64,000 bases of DNA, from the NCBI GenBank assembly GCA_946699065.1, contig CAMPDV010000149.1, positions 558,001-622,000 of the forward strand, read 5' to 3'. This DNA is from Loxodes magnus. Taxonomy: Eukaryota > Ciliophora > Karyorelictea > Loxodida > Loxodidae. The notes beneath the pieces were generated by a model, which worked only from the letters and a program-made list of their open reading frames with translations, had not been told where the DNA came from and made no database searches. Made by a program: the position numbers and the translations under genes. Position 1 is the first letter of the stretch; the number at the start of each line of letters is the position of its first letter. Below, one piece after another: positions 49,248-60,698 of the stretch.

Positions 49248-51028
49248 CCTTTTAACTTAACTTTTATGCTTAAAATCAAATTTATGTTTCATTAACTTAA
49301 CTTATTAATACTAAATAAGTTAAAAAGTTTATAATAGTTGTTTTCTCCTTCATATAATAAAAACTTTATATTGTAAATAAAAGCAAAAATTAAAAAATTA
49401 AATGTCTAAATCAATTGAAAAAGTAAAAAGCATGAATAAAAGACAATTAAAAGATATAGTTAACAATAAATAGATAAAATAATCTTGAGTCTAACTATTT
49501 CAATATACTAAAATAAATCCTTTTACTTTCTATCTTAAAACAAGTTTTCATTTTATTTGATAGCTTATATCTTTATAAATCTTACTGAAAATTGTATTAT
49601 TTAGAATCTAGTTATTGGATTTTATTTTTGATGTTTATTTATGTAGAAGCATTGTAAAACCTATTGAGAAAGCTAATTTATTTAAGTATAATTATCTATT
49701 ATAGAATGAGTATTTATTTTATATACACTCATTTATTTTCAATTTTTATTAAATTAAATTAACATTTTAAAAGGAAGTTTTAAGGTTCTAGATAAAATGG
49801 AGAATCTGACTGAAAATTAAGTTTTTTAATTAAAATAAATAATAAAATAACTACTTAAAAAAGGATAATTTTTACTTTTGTAAGCATAGTGCTAATCTAA
49901 CTGCTGCTATGATATTTAGATTTATTTAAATAATTTTAAATATTTTCCTTTCTTCCTTATATTAATTGCCCTTGTCAATGGCCAAAGCTGCTTAATTTAC
50001 TTCATTATATAATTAAAAGGATTCTTCTTTTCTCAATCAGATTAGAGTTATCCTACTAATTTGAAAATACTGTAAATAAAATAATAAACTAGTAAAATTT
50101 AGAATAGAGGAGATTTGAATGCTAAGAATAAAAGCAGGCTAATTAGGTAACTAGTAAATAAAAGATGTATTGAGACTATTAATAAACCTTAGATATTATA
50201 TAATAACTTATCTCTATTTACATTTTTATATTTTAAATTTCCTTATTTTTAACTAAACCATCCTTTCTATGATAAGCTTAAGAACTTATTTTTCTAGTAG
50301 AAGATTTATAAGCTTGAATAGATTTATCTAATTATAAGTTAATTTAAAAATATAAGTGATAATAATATCTGATTTATTGATTAGCCAGGGAGTAATAAAT
50401 GAGGTTTATAGTTAATTGTCAACTAGAAATAAAATATTAATTAATTCTTCTTATTAACTTTAAAAGTTATTAGACTCTGTCTACAATCAATTGTAATCTA
50501 TAATACCTAGTAAACTTTAATTATAATAGAATAAGATAAATAAACCTAATTAGCTAGTTGTAACCTATCATTTCTTTAAGTGAAGCAAAAATTATAGACT
50601 AAAGCTTTTAAAAGTCTTAATTATTAAATTATTTAAGCAAGTAAAGGAATATAGCTTTGTAATTTTCGTATATTTAAGACTTAGATAAATAGTATAAATC
50701 GGTTAACTGATCTTATCTAACTTGCTTTAATTTTAAATAAAAGAATAAACTTATCTTAAAGATAATCTATAACGCTTTTTATAAACTTTTAATTAAAATC
50801 TTATACTCTTGCTAGGCAAATAATAAGATAAATGTATACAGTTATTTTTTAAGTTTAATGGACATACTTAGTTGAAGTATAAGCTAGAGCTATCTCCATA
50901 AAGTTAGAAGACGGTTTCTTACTAGAAGATGTTGCAAAGCATTGCTAAGTTTTAAATAAGATAGATAAATTAAAAGTATTAATTTAGAAAGAAAGTCTTA
51001 TGAATATATTAATTCTTTTAAATATAAA
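49248..51028. other. Intergenic AT-rich region
   Basis: About 1.8 kb between two rightward genes, with the ARL6 promoter presumably at its right end. A 28-codon frame at 49402-49488 (MSKSIEKVKSMNKRQLKD...) has a plausible start context but is too short to support. Nothing else is recognised. Confidence 0.55.
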
Positions 51029-51586
51029 ATGGGAAAAGGTGGGTCTAAACTAAAAAGAAATATAATAATAGTGGGACTTGATGGAAGTGGAAAATCTACC
51101 ATTATTAATTTTTTTAAACCTAAAAAGGTGACTCTTTAATATAGCAATCAGTTCTTGAAGTTGTACCTACAGTCGGTTATCAAGTTGAAGGTTTCACAAA
51201 GAAAAAAATTCAATTTACTGTGTTTGATATGAGTGGAGATGGAAGATACAGATCAATATGGGAACGATATTATACTGAAGCATAAGTACTCATCTATGCA
51301 GGCTATAATTTTTGTAATAGACTCGACTGACACGACAAGATTTGCAATAGCTAAAAATGAACTTGAACTGCTTTTAAAGCACAAGGATATTCAAATAAAA
51401 AGTATCCCTATACTTTTTTATGCCAACAAAATGGACTTACCAGAAGCCAAGAATCCAGTTGAAATAATGAAAGCAATGCAACTTGATTAAGTTGTTAATA
51501 AAAGCTGACATATTACTGCAAGTAATGCTTTGACAGGACAAGGACTTGAAGAAGGTTTTAATTGGCTTTCTGATTAGATTAGATGA
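51029..51586 (+). CDS. ARL6: ARF-like GTPase ARL6/BBS3
   Basis: An ARF-family GTPase of the ARL6 type, which recruits the BBSome to membranes for ciliary cargo traffic. Spliced, it has 174 residues. MGKGGSKLKR has Gly2, so N-myristoylation is possible. The P loop is GLDGSGKS, switch I lies around VVPTVGY, switch II is FDMSGDGRYRSIWERYY, and the guanine motif is ANKMD. Matches to ARL6 include FTVFDMSG, QAIIFVIDSTD and WHITASNALTGQGLEEG. Two introns, 17 nt (51128-51144) and 16 nt (51286-51301), are required. The Trp of KSWHITAS is UGA (51506-51508); the stop is UGA 51584-51586. The usual switch II Gln (DxxGQ) is Asp here, which predicts altered GTP hydrolysis. The linker after the P loop is shorter than in animal ARL6. 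Confidence 0.95.
51128..51144 (+). other. 17-nt intron of ARL6
   Basis: GTGACTCTTTAATATAG. It joins NFFKPKK to QSVLEVVPTVGY in frame. Confidence 0.88.
51286..51301 (+). other. 16-nt intron of ARL6
   Basis: GTACTCATCTATGCAG. It joins WERYYTEAQ to AIIFVIDSTD, matching the uninterrupted family sequence exactly. Confidence 0.95.
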
Positions 51587-52379
51587 AATATTCACAATTA
51601 CTTCTTAATACTTTATATGAATTTAATTTTAATAATCCTATATTTTTCCTCTATACAAGGAGCATTTCTTATTAATTTAGCGTTTTACCTATCTTAATAT
51701 TTTAAACCTTAACCATAATAAAGAAAAACATAAATTTGATTCTTTATTAAGTTAATTAGACTTTAAATTTTCAGTTAGACATTTAAGCAAAGCATTGCTA
51801 AATTAGTTAATTAAATTTATTACTGAAAAAGATTTAATAATAAAGATAGACAAATTCTAAATCTTAACTTAATATTAATAATTTTAGCTTAGTATTTTAA
51901 TATTATGTAAACTACTTTATACACCTTTTAAAATTATTCTATTTACAAAAATTATTAAGATTTTAAAAATTAAATATATTAGATGAAGATCTTATCCTCT
52001 TATTTGTTTAATAAAAATTGCTTTATAAATTAATTTAATTTTGATTCCCTTATATAGATGAAATGTAACAAATGGTAAATTTAGATATAATATAATTTTT
52101 AAATATAACTTTAATCAATATAAGCGATTATTTATTTTTTCAAACCTTATGTGAATAAGTTTAATAAAAATATCTATTTGTTTGTAATTAATCATGTGCT
52201 TAATTTATAATGTTTAAAATTTATATTTATTTATTTATTCAGTCATCATCTATTTTCATTTTTATATAAATGTAATTAATTAAAATGGGTTAATTTTTAT
52301 TCTAATTTTATTAAATAAATAGATATATTCAATGTCTTTTTATTTTTTAAATAATATAAAAATATAATTAGATAATTTA
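51587..52379. other. Intergenic AT-rich region
   Basis: This is the 3' flank of ARL6 and the boundary to the repeat-rich end of the window. It is very AT-rich, with TTTATTTA words. No gene is recognised. Confidence 0.55.
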
Positions 52380-54960
52380 TTATAATGGTGTCACCTTTAT
52401 TTGGTTTATTACTTAATCGAGTTTTAAAAAATAATAGAGTTGTTCAAATCTTCTCATCTCTCACTTCTGATATTACATAAAGATTTGTGCAGATCTAACC
52501 TTTCTTGGAAGCAGGAATCTTGTTTCGATCTTATTTAGGTCCAAAAATTTATCTCGTTCTTCTTTTTTGAGGATTTACTATATCAAATAGTAATTATTCT
52601 CCACCGTATACCTTTTTCTTATAAAATCTTCCTTCTGGAGAGTAGTATAATTTATTAATGTCATTTCATATCCTTTGACTTGTTCCTTTCTATTTTCTCT
52701 GAAAATATCAACAGTTTTTAAAATTATGTCCATACTTTTAGCAATAAAACAACTTTTTGTGCATTTTTTAGAGATATGTCCCAATTTTTAGCATTTTCAA
52801 CGTTTTTTTTTTGTTTTTTTAATAGTAAATTGGTCCTCCTTGAGTCTATTGCTCTATATCCATTGGATCAATAAGTTATTAGTCTTATTCTGGTTAAAAT
52901 TTCTAGATTTTTGAATTTCCTATATTATATTTTCTGTCTTTTAAATTCTTCCTTAAATTTGCTGTAGTGACGGGTTTATAGTTAATTCCTGTCGTAATAC
53001 AGAATTTTCCGATTTTAATAATTCCATAGTTATTCCGATCTTAAGTTCTTTGGCAGAGTTCATTAATAGTCTTAATTAAATTTTGATTTTCCATCTAAAG
53101 AAAGTAGAGGTTGTAGCTATATCCTGTTATTGATTGTTGGGTTTTGATGGAGAAGTCTGTATTTTCCTAGGGTCCATTTTTTCATTATCCTAATAATTTT
53201 ATAATAATATAATAGTAATAGATTAGAGTATTCCTCCTTTAACAAGATCATCAAAAATTAAGCTAAATCTATTTAATTATTGCCTATAATAGCTTCCTGC
53301 TGCTTCCCAAATTTTCTATATCTTTCTTCCTATTCTTTCTCTTCCGTTCTGTCTCCACCTTAAACTAGTAATCCGTTCTCTTCTTCCTCTATTAGAATTA
53401 TGTGCTCTGTAGTTCCCTTTAACATTTTCTTCATTATAATAATCCTCGCTTTCGTTATTAATTCATGCAATTCCATCCTCATACAATTTTCTTCTATGAG
53501 TTTTACCTTCTCAAGTGTAATATGCTGACTCAGTTTTCTCTAAAAATTTTTACCTCTATTCTTTATTAATGCTAAATATTAACATTTTCTTATTTCCTCT
53601 TGCAGAATCAACATTTTAATTAATTTTTCCGATTATTGTATAAAATAGCTTTTCTCTTTCTCAATATCCGTATAATCTCCATAAATTTAGTTTTATTGGA
53701 GTATTGAATGTGAATATTATGTAAATTTGCCAAATCTCTCTACTATTTATTTTAGTTGAAAGTTTACATCTTATGTTTCCGTTTTGCAATTAATTTCCTT
53801 GAAAAATTAGTAATTTCTGTATTTATTCTTCGTCGCGGTTTATAATAAAATTATCATTTTAGGTTTAATTTTGAGACTTAAGATTTAAGGGCCTTATTTT
53901 TTGAGAACAGTTGCTATATCTCTTTTTAGTAATTTATACTTAAGGTTATTTAGTTTTTGGCTTCAAAAGAGTTTTAATATTTTTTATTTTATTTTATAGT
54001 AATAATATAATAATTTTACGTCGCCTTTATTTGTCTTGTCACGTATTAGCTTATAAAAAGTCTCAAAAATAATTGCAAGACTCGCTGAAATAGTACTTTT
54101 CTTCTCCAGGTTCATATTCTTGAATAGTAAATCTGCTACTGCAAATTTTTTCTTTCTTTATCGTTGGTATTTTATACAATCTAAGTTATTAGCAAAAATT
54201 TGCTTGATTCTTCTTCTTTAAGCGGTTACTACTTATTCGTATAATTTTTCTCTTCCAATCATTTTTCTTTTATATAATTAATCTATAGATGTACAATAAT
54301 CCTTGGTTAGGCTTTTTTAAAATTTTATATTTTCGTAAATTTTTTAATTTTATGGTATCTCTATCAGTTCTTTTTTATATGCTTATCTTTCTACAGAATC
54401 AGTACATAATTGATTTTCTTTTATTTCTTGATTAAGTAGATGTATTGAGGCTTTTAAGTTCAATTATTTATTCATTATTTTATTATCATTTTGGAGTTAG
54501 TTGGTTTTTTATTTATGTTGTTTATCTGCTAAATAATTGCTGGACTGTGTCTTGAAGTTTTTTATTCTCAGCCTATGAAGATAAAATTTCCATTAAGGTA
54601 CCTTCTCGTTAGTTAGAAGATAAATTTTAGGTTAATTGTTTTTTAGCTTCCATTTTATTATTTTTCTATAAAAAAATTTTATTATAGGGTGCATAGACCT
54701 TCAATAGGGTTTATCTCTTTAAAAAAGTCAATTTATAAGTCTCTTCAGTCTCAAATATTCCCAAAGCATTCTCTCTTCTAATTATGGGCAAGATTGCGGT
54801 TCAAAATCTCCAAGCAAAGAGACACCAATAGGCGATTACAGGTAGATTTTTAACCCATGATGAAGAGATTAGTCAGATTTAACATTTAAAACAGGTTGCT
54901 TCACAGTCAATTCATCTCTGGGGAATTCTTTTCGCTACCTTAAAAGGTAAAGTCCACCCT
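52380..54960 (-). mobile_element. Decayed retroelement unit encoding a gag-like ORF1
   Basis: Read leftward, a GC-richer leader (54960-54660) is followed by an ORF starting MEAKKQLTQNLSSNQREG at 54653. Polar and coiled-coil text continues in shifting frames (for example SQHITLEKVKLIEENCMR and ELLKSENSVLRQELT). Near 52800-52720 it ends with two degenerate zinc-knuckle-like modules (KCQKLGHISKKC and FYCQKYGHNFKNC). The frame has slipped at least between the two knuckles; one extra T in TGTTTTATTGC would restore Cys-x2-Cys. No reverse transcriptase follows. The 3' part ends with a motif AAATAAAGGTGACACC (52382-52405), and a similar motif lies at 54012-54034, so two partial units may be joined here. 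The gag-like ORF order matches the better preserved unit at 56480-57391. It is a dead or non-autonomous copy. Confidence 0.6.
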
Positions 54961-55007
54961 ATATAAATTAAATTATTTATATAATAATAAATAAGTGAGA
55001 TAATAGA

Positions 55008-55305
55008 ACCCATTGCACCTCAATTTTGCGCAACTCTTTAATAAAGATTTTTAAAGTTAAAAAAATTCCTTGATGAAGTCTTTCCACAGTGCTATCTTTC
55101 AATTGTGAGTTTTATCTTCTATAGGGCCGGGATTGGAATGCTACCCTAATAGATCTTTGTATCTGGCATCTTTCATCATTAGTGCTACTTGATGCCTCTT
55201 CTCTTGGCACTACCAAGATTTTTGTTTGGTTCTTCACCTATGGGCTTTCTGGTACCAGAGCTTAAGTCAGTTTCAATTGGAGGATCCACCTCCCTTGTTA
55301 TTTAT
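55008..55305 (-). repeat. Degenerate SINE-like repeat
   Basis: A roughly 300-bp GC-richer block in AT-rich surroundings. Read leftward, it starts with a self-complementary GGAGGTGGATCCTCC and ends with TAAAGAGTTGCGCAAAATTG then AGGTGCAATGGG. That end is an eroded version of the terminal hairpin (GAGCTGCGC...GAGGTGC...CGCTC) of the 430-bp element and the LINE further right. Its body is not alignable by eye with the 430-bp copies, so it may be a second family sharing the same 3' end. Confidence 0.5.
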
Positions 55306-56479
55306 ATAATAATTTTAAATTTTAAATTTAAGTAGTTTAATTATTTAATTTTTTATATATTATTATAAAATTTGTAAAAAATAAAAAAAACTGAATCAGA
55401 AATTTAAATATTTATATCTGATCAAATCATTAAATTTTTAATGCCATAAGTATTTAAATGACTGCTCAAATTTTTTGTTTTAAAATTTTAAATAAGATTT
55501 ATAGTAAGCTTCTTAAATTTTAAATAGTATATTTCTAAAAAACTTTACACTATAGCTCATAAATATAGATGTCTGAACTCTTTACTTCTAAATATTAAAA
55601 ATTTTAAAATAATAACTTAATTTAGTTTAAATCTATTTTGTGCATAAAAAAGTTCCTTATTATAAAATAATACTTAAATTAAAATATTTTACATATTTAA
55701 TAATTTATTATATTTATTTAATAAAATTAGCTTTATTATCTTTCTATTATTCAAAGAGACCAGATGAAGCTAGAATCATTTCTAGCCTATAATTAACATA
55801 TAAATTTGGTTTCTTTAACTTCCGTGGGATCCAAATAAAGGTGGTACCACGATAATTTAATTAATTAATTAATTTATAATTTTAGCAAAACAATAAATTA
55901 TTTTGTTTTAATAAATAGATTTTTGGATGTAAATTATAACTTTTCCCCTATTTAAATTATAATCTATTAAGACATATAATTAATTTATAAAATGTTTATA
56001 TTCTTTTCTATTAAAAAAGAAAAGTTCATTATTAATTTAGACACGAAACAAACACACATTGCTCCAAAAAATAATTCTTTAAACAGTAAAGAATTAGCTA
56101 AGATTACTGATTGACAGCTTTTGTAATAAAGTTAATTTAAAAAAACTAAATTTTTTTAATTTCACTGTATTTCATTATATATCTTAAAAAATATTAGAAT
56201 GAATTTGCAAATCTTAATGTTTAAAAAATTTATAAGTAATTATCCTGTTATTTTATAGCTATAAAATATTATTTAGTAACTATTCTTAAGTTTAAAATAT
56301 TTAAAGTTAAAAACTTAATTAAGATATCTAAATTTATAGTGATTAATACTATTTAGTTTTACTTTTCATAATAATGAATCTGATTTCTTAATTAAACGCC
56401 TAAAATATTCTAGTTTATTTTCTTAAAATAAATTAAAATCTTATCGTTATAATAATAATAGGATAAATTAAGTTTAGTA
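55306..56479. other. AT-rich spacer with a short element end
   Basis: Mostly A/T-rich text. Around 55757-55860 a GC-richer piece ends in CCAAATAAAGGTGGTACCAC on the plus strand and runs into a (TTAA)n tract. The same terminal motif occurs twice on the minus strand inside the gag-like unit to the left. I see no gene. Confidence 0.45.
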
Positions 56480-57391
56480 ATTATCGAGGATTTTCACCTC
56501 TTCATACTGTACATCAGATTGCTCTGGTATTAAAAATAAAGTTTATAAGTATCTACTTTTCTCTCCTTCCATCGCTCTTGTCATTTCAATTCTATCTTTA
56601 CTTCAAATCAAATTTTCTCTTTTAGATGTATCCTAATTCATTAAAGTACAATTTTCTCTGATTTGTCTCTACTGTATTTTTTTTTGCTTCCTCTGCTGTG
56701 CCTTTATTCTTCTTTATTTATTCCATACTACGTCTTGGAATTTGGAATTTTTGCAGCGTCTTCACAAGTGTTCTGTCGAATTGCAGTAGTAGCATTTCTT
56801 CACTATTTTTTATTGCTTAATCTTAGTCTTTCTTATGGTCTCTTCGATCATAATTGTAACTCCCCTTTGTTTGTCTAGCTTCTTTTCTAAATTTTTCAGT
56901 GAAGCTAATTTTAGGATTAGTTATTCTGGTCTTAATTTATGTTTCAGAAAGCGCTTAAGTCCTTTTTCTAAGGAAATAAGTCTAAATTATATTCCTTCTT
57001 CTAGGCTGAGTTGCTCCATCAGACTCTCATTATCCTTTCTAGTTTCTTAACCTCTTCCTAGTGATTCAGCACCACTTTGATGAGTTACTCCATGCTAATA
57101 TGGTCAGAAGGATAAAATTCTAACACATCTTGATGAAGAGTAGAGTTCATCTGCTCCATTGACTTTTCCTCTGATGTAGAACTTTTTGAGTGAGTCTCTT
57201 TCTAGGATTTCTTCTACTCGCCATATCCTGCTTTAATTCCAGGTTGTTAAGATTAAGAAAAAGGTTTAAGGTTAAGAAAAAGACTACTGGCCAAAATTAA
57301 ATTCAGGTTTCTTCTCCAACTTTTTGGAGGTGTAGAAACCTCTTTTGAATCCTTCCATGTTTTTTATAGCTGAATCATTAATTTAACTCAT
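56480..57391 (-). mobile_element. Gag-like ORF1 with a CCHC zinc knuckle
   Basis: A leftward ORF1-type frame starting MSQINDSAIKNMEGFKRG at 57391. It contains a coiled-coil part (HISMEQLIKVVLNHQEEV, then DNESLMEQLSLEEGI), a basic stretch (IEETIRKTKIKQQKIVKK) and an exact Cys-x2-Cys-x4-His-x4-Cys knuckle, CYYCNSTEHLWRRC (56753-56794). Its Trp is UGA. A Lys/Arg/Gln-rich tail ends in QSDVQYEEVKILDN. Two single-base frameshifts lie at about 57240 and 57020. The unit stops near 56470 without reverse transcriptase, so the downstream ORF2 is missing. Such ORF1 proteins bind RNA and package it in non-LTR and LTR retroelements; which class this belongs to is not settled by ORF1 alone. Confidence 0.72.
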
Positions 57392-57819
57392 TTTAATTAA
57401 TTATTAGAAGTGTGATTTTATTAACTAAATTTAAAAATCTCATTTAAATTTTTTATATTTAATTTAAATTATCTTTTATAAAGTTTAAAGCTATTTAATT
57501 TAATTTTGATTTTCGTTAAAAAGAAAGAAATAAATGTAATACATTTTTCCATTGTAATAATAAAATAATTGAATTTATTAACTTTATTGTCTTAAATAAT
57601 AATTTTAGAGTTTTAAACTATAATTAAATTAACTTGCCAAGATATTATTTATTTTTCAAAAGCTAGTGCTTATATATTTTTAGAAGTACATTTTATTTAA
57701 ATTTTAGATTCTTTTAAATTTAAATTATAACTTCTAGAATAGTTAAAAGAAGAATATCTAATATTTTTCAATAATAATTTATTTGTATTTGTTTATTTTA
57801 AGATAATATAAGATTTATT
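57392..57819. other. AT-rich spacer
   Basis: This is AT-rich sequence between the leftward gag-like unit and the rightward glycosyltransferase-like gene. It may contain promoter sequence for both. Nothing is recognised. Confidence 0.5.
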
Positions 57820-59547
57820 ATGAATTATAGAAGGCTATTTTTTATATTATTGGCGTTATTAACTATAGCTTTATATTTAGGGCAATTTTATCTGAGATAA
57901 GTTTGAAATTAAAATAATTCTATCTAGCAGGTTTAGTCTAAAGAGTTAATATACTAAAACATTTCAAGAATTAAGAGTTAGAAAACTATTTAATGAATAT
58001 CTGGAGTACCTTATCTTCCAAAGTGAGTTGAGTGAGAGTAAAAAGGCTTTTCTCGAAATGATACGTAATGCAAAGTTTGGAATGTATTACCACGTATTGA
58101 CTTATGAACCAAAGTCGGAGATAGATTTCTTGAATTGTTCCTAAAGCAATTGCTACCAAGCATTGACATGTTTTGACCGCTTTGCATAGGAAAATTTGTA
58201 GTTTTAACAGAAAAATAAGCCAATATCACAACTCTTAATGCATTGAGAGCATTAAATATGACATATCCTTCTATTATTTAGTTAGTTCTAGTGGACTTTA
58301 CCGCTGTTGAGAAGTTCATGCCAGGAAAAATGCTTGCTAGTATGAACAATGTATCTAAGCTTTATGATTTTTAATAGTACTTAAGTTTTATATCAGATGA
58401 AACTGTTGATGCTGAAACAAAAATTATTGCAACTATTGATTGCGATTCTGCCTTTCTTACTCCTGTTTTGCCAAGTGATTTTTTGGATCAATAGAATAAA
58501 ATAATATTGAAAGGGTTATTTGATTCTAAAAAATCTTTTTAAAAGACAAGTATTATAATGCTATAACCTTTAAAGTGTAATCATGTAGCTAACTTTATGT
58601 CATCTTTTCCTGTTTTGTGATGGAAAGATTCAATTACTTCCTTACGTAAATAAATGATAATAGTAACAAAATCAGAAAATATTTCATAAGTTTTTAGTAA
58701 GTTTGCAATAGGAATTTATTCTTAGTTTGATTTAATATTGAATTATGCTATAAATCAAGAAGCAGATCGTTATAAGTTAATCAGAATTAATTATTTTAGA
58801 GATCAAAAATTAAAATATCCTCATCTTGCTGGACATGGATTTAAATTATAATCACCTTTCCCTTATATGATAGAGGCCCTTTGCCATACCTTTTAATTTC
58901 CTATTGAATGAATTTCTTTTTGTGAAAAATATAAAGGAAAATTTCATCATATTATATTTGCTTTCGATGTAGGTCATAAAATAGATGGAAATTATTCTGT
59001 TATTTATAGAACAAAATCAACTATTCAGAGATATAGTTTGGTTTAAGAATTTCTTAATAACAATTGCTTATTTAATAAAACAATCTCTAGCACACCTCCT
59101 GCATGTGCCTCATGGACTTTAGCTCGTTTAAAATTTCCGGAATATCTAGTCAAGTAATTTAAAATTATGAATTTAACTCTACCAATCAACCAAATTTAAC
59201 TGAACGTTTATTAAGAATTAATTAGTTTAAAAATTAAATAATAAACTAAGTAATTAAAAAATTAAGTAATCTAATCATTTTATCTTAACTCTCTTTATTT
59301 CAAAACTCTTTCTATATATTTCTTTTTTAAGGTTTTAATCAAATTCTTTATTGACAATGTAAAATCTTTAATTAATATTCAAATATCCTCAGTTATTTTC
59401 TTAAATATTTCCTTATTTTAATTATTTGTTAATAAATATTAAAATAGATATAAAAGTTACATTGCTTTAAATGATTTATCATAATTACGAGTTACAAAGA
59501 TTGCAACATGCAAAGTATGTCTAAGTATTATTTTTATTTTCTTTTGA
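57820..59547 (+). CDS. Type II membrane glycosyltransferase-like protein
   Basis: An N-terminal signal anchor (MNYRRLFFILLALLTIALYLGQ) is followed by a lumenal domain. The best functional clue is IIATIDCDSAFLTPVLPSDF: an acidic motif in a strand-loop setting like the DxD site of GT-A nucleotide-sugar transferases, followed by a typical 'F.xPVxPxDF' continuation. Later blocks are FMSSFPVLWWKDSITSL, YPHLAGHGFKL and HHIIFAFDVGHKIDGNYS. Many UGA codons are Trp, including one of the WW pair. About 445 residues (to ~59160) have coding character. The next in-frame UGA is at 59545-59547, after about 130 codons of AT-rich, random-looking text, so the true 3' end is uncertain and a terminal intron is possible. 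A Golgi sugar transferase is my inference; donor and acceptor are unknown. Confidence 0.62.
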
Positions 59548-59877
59548 ATAATCGTTCTTATTACTTGTTCTGAATCTTTTTGAAGAGGCTTTTGACAACA
59601 TTTTCCTTTTGAAAAATAATAAATCTTTCATTTTTAACTTTAGCATTTCTAAGTTTATATTCAGAAATTCCTTAGAAAGATATAGAAGAATCTATCTACT
59701 ATAGTAAGCATGGCTCTTGAAAATACTAGAAGTTATAATTATAGCCATAGAGCATTAGTATCATTTAATATTTTACCAAGTTTAATTAATTATTAGAAAA
59801 TTTCTAATCAAAAGTTTATATCAAAGACAATTAAAGAAGTGCTTGAATTCGCAAACATTTTAGTTGCGTAAACAATC

Positions 59878-60204
59878 TCACTCTATTATATATTAATGTG
59901 TCCGTTAGTCTATTGCTTAATTAAAAGTTTTAAAATTTTAGGGGCCTATTTTTTAACGAGCTTTAAATCTCAAGTATCTTGCCCATCGAATCCTCCTTCT
60001 CTTATCATAATTTGCTCTTTTTGTATCTAAAAGTTCTTCCATTTCTAAATTCCTTTTTAGTTGTAAATTGTTCCATTTTCCCTACATAATATCTGGTTCT
60101 TTTTTTCGTATCTGCTGATTAATATTTTTTGCAAGATTTTTCTTTGACCTTTCAAAGCTCGTAGCAATTCTTACATAAATTTGATTCTTGAAGTAGTAGC
60201 GCAT
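59878..60204 (-). CDS. Small basic protein, unrecognised
   Basis: 108 codons from ATG 60204 to UGA 59878-59880. The first 85 residues are highly charged and clearly protein-like (SFERSKKNLAKNINQQIRKK, KRNLEMEELLDTKRANYDKR, RRRIRWARYLRFKAR), while the end is weaker. A frame on the opposite strand is also open, but it is Phe/Leu/Ile-rich, as expected for the complement of a Lys/Glu-rich gene. The 430-bp repeat begins 27 nt upstream of the ATG, so the 5' part of the gene or its promoter may have been displaced. Function unknown; possibly RNA-binding. Confidence 0.5.
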
Positions 60205-60230
60205 TTTCCTTACTATAATATATATAAAAT

Positions 60231-60660
60231 GGATGTCGGCCGCGTCAGACAAATTAGTAGGTAATCTGGTGCAGTGTATACTGCGTTACGAGTAATCTTG
60301 CACTAGATGCCACCACGGGGAAGGTTGGATAAGCTCCGTTGAGACTTCCTAACTTACCCCGAGGGTTCTTTCTACCAATATGAAAGTTTGACTGACGGGC
60401 CTTCTAATTACCGACTTAATAACTAATTCATATTTGGACCTTATTCAAGAAGACTGAAGCATTTGACTCAAGATTTAAGAATAATTTTTAATAAGAAGAT
60501 TCTCCATTTGGAGAAGCTGACATGACTCATCAGACCTCTAGAATTTTAACAAGAAACATGATAACATTTTTCTTAATATTAAATATTAATATTGAAAGAG
60601 CTGCGCGCCAATGAGGTGCTACACGCTCTATAATCATTTTTATTTATTTATTTTATTTAT
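60231..60660 (+). repeat. SINE-like 430-bp element, copy 1
   Basis: A GC-richer 430-bp unit starting GGATGTCGGCCGCGTCAGAC and ending with the hairpin GAGCTGCGCGCCAATGAGG...CTC (60598-60628) and a T/A-rich tail (TTTATTTATTTATTTTATTTA). It is the inverted mate of 61635-62064. By eye the two differ at one position (C at about 60349 against T in the mate's sense strand) and have the same length. It encodes no convincing protein. The 3' hairpin and tail are shared with the LINE 3' end at 63165-63206, so the element is probably mobilised by that LINE. A Pol III promoter is not obvious. Confidence 0.82.
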
Positions 60661-60698
60661 TATTTATAATTATTGATAGGATTATCCATAATAATATA

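Noticed and set aside
56663..57050. Plus-strand open frames rich in Leu/Ser/Phe
   Set aside because: They are antisense to the gag-like ORF1 with an exact CCHC knuckle on the minus strand.
59710..60230. Plus-strand open frame beginning MALENTRSYNYSH and running into the 430-bp repeat
   Set aside because: Over 59930-60204 it is Phe/Leu/Ile-rich while the minus strand is a well-balanced Lys/Glu/Arg-rich protein. It is also out of phase with the gene on the other side of the repeat.
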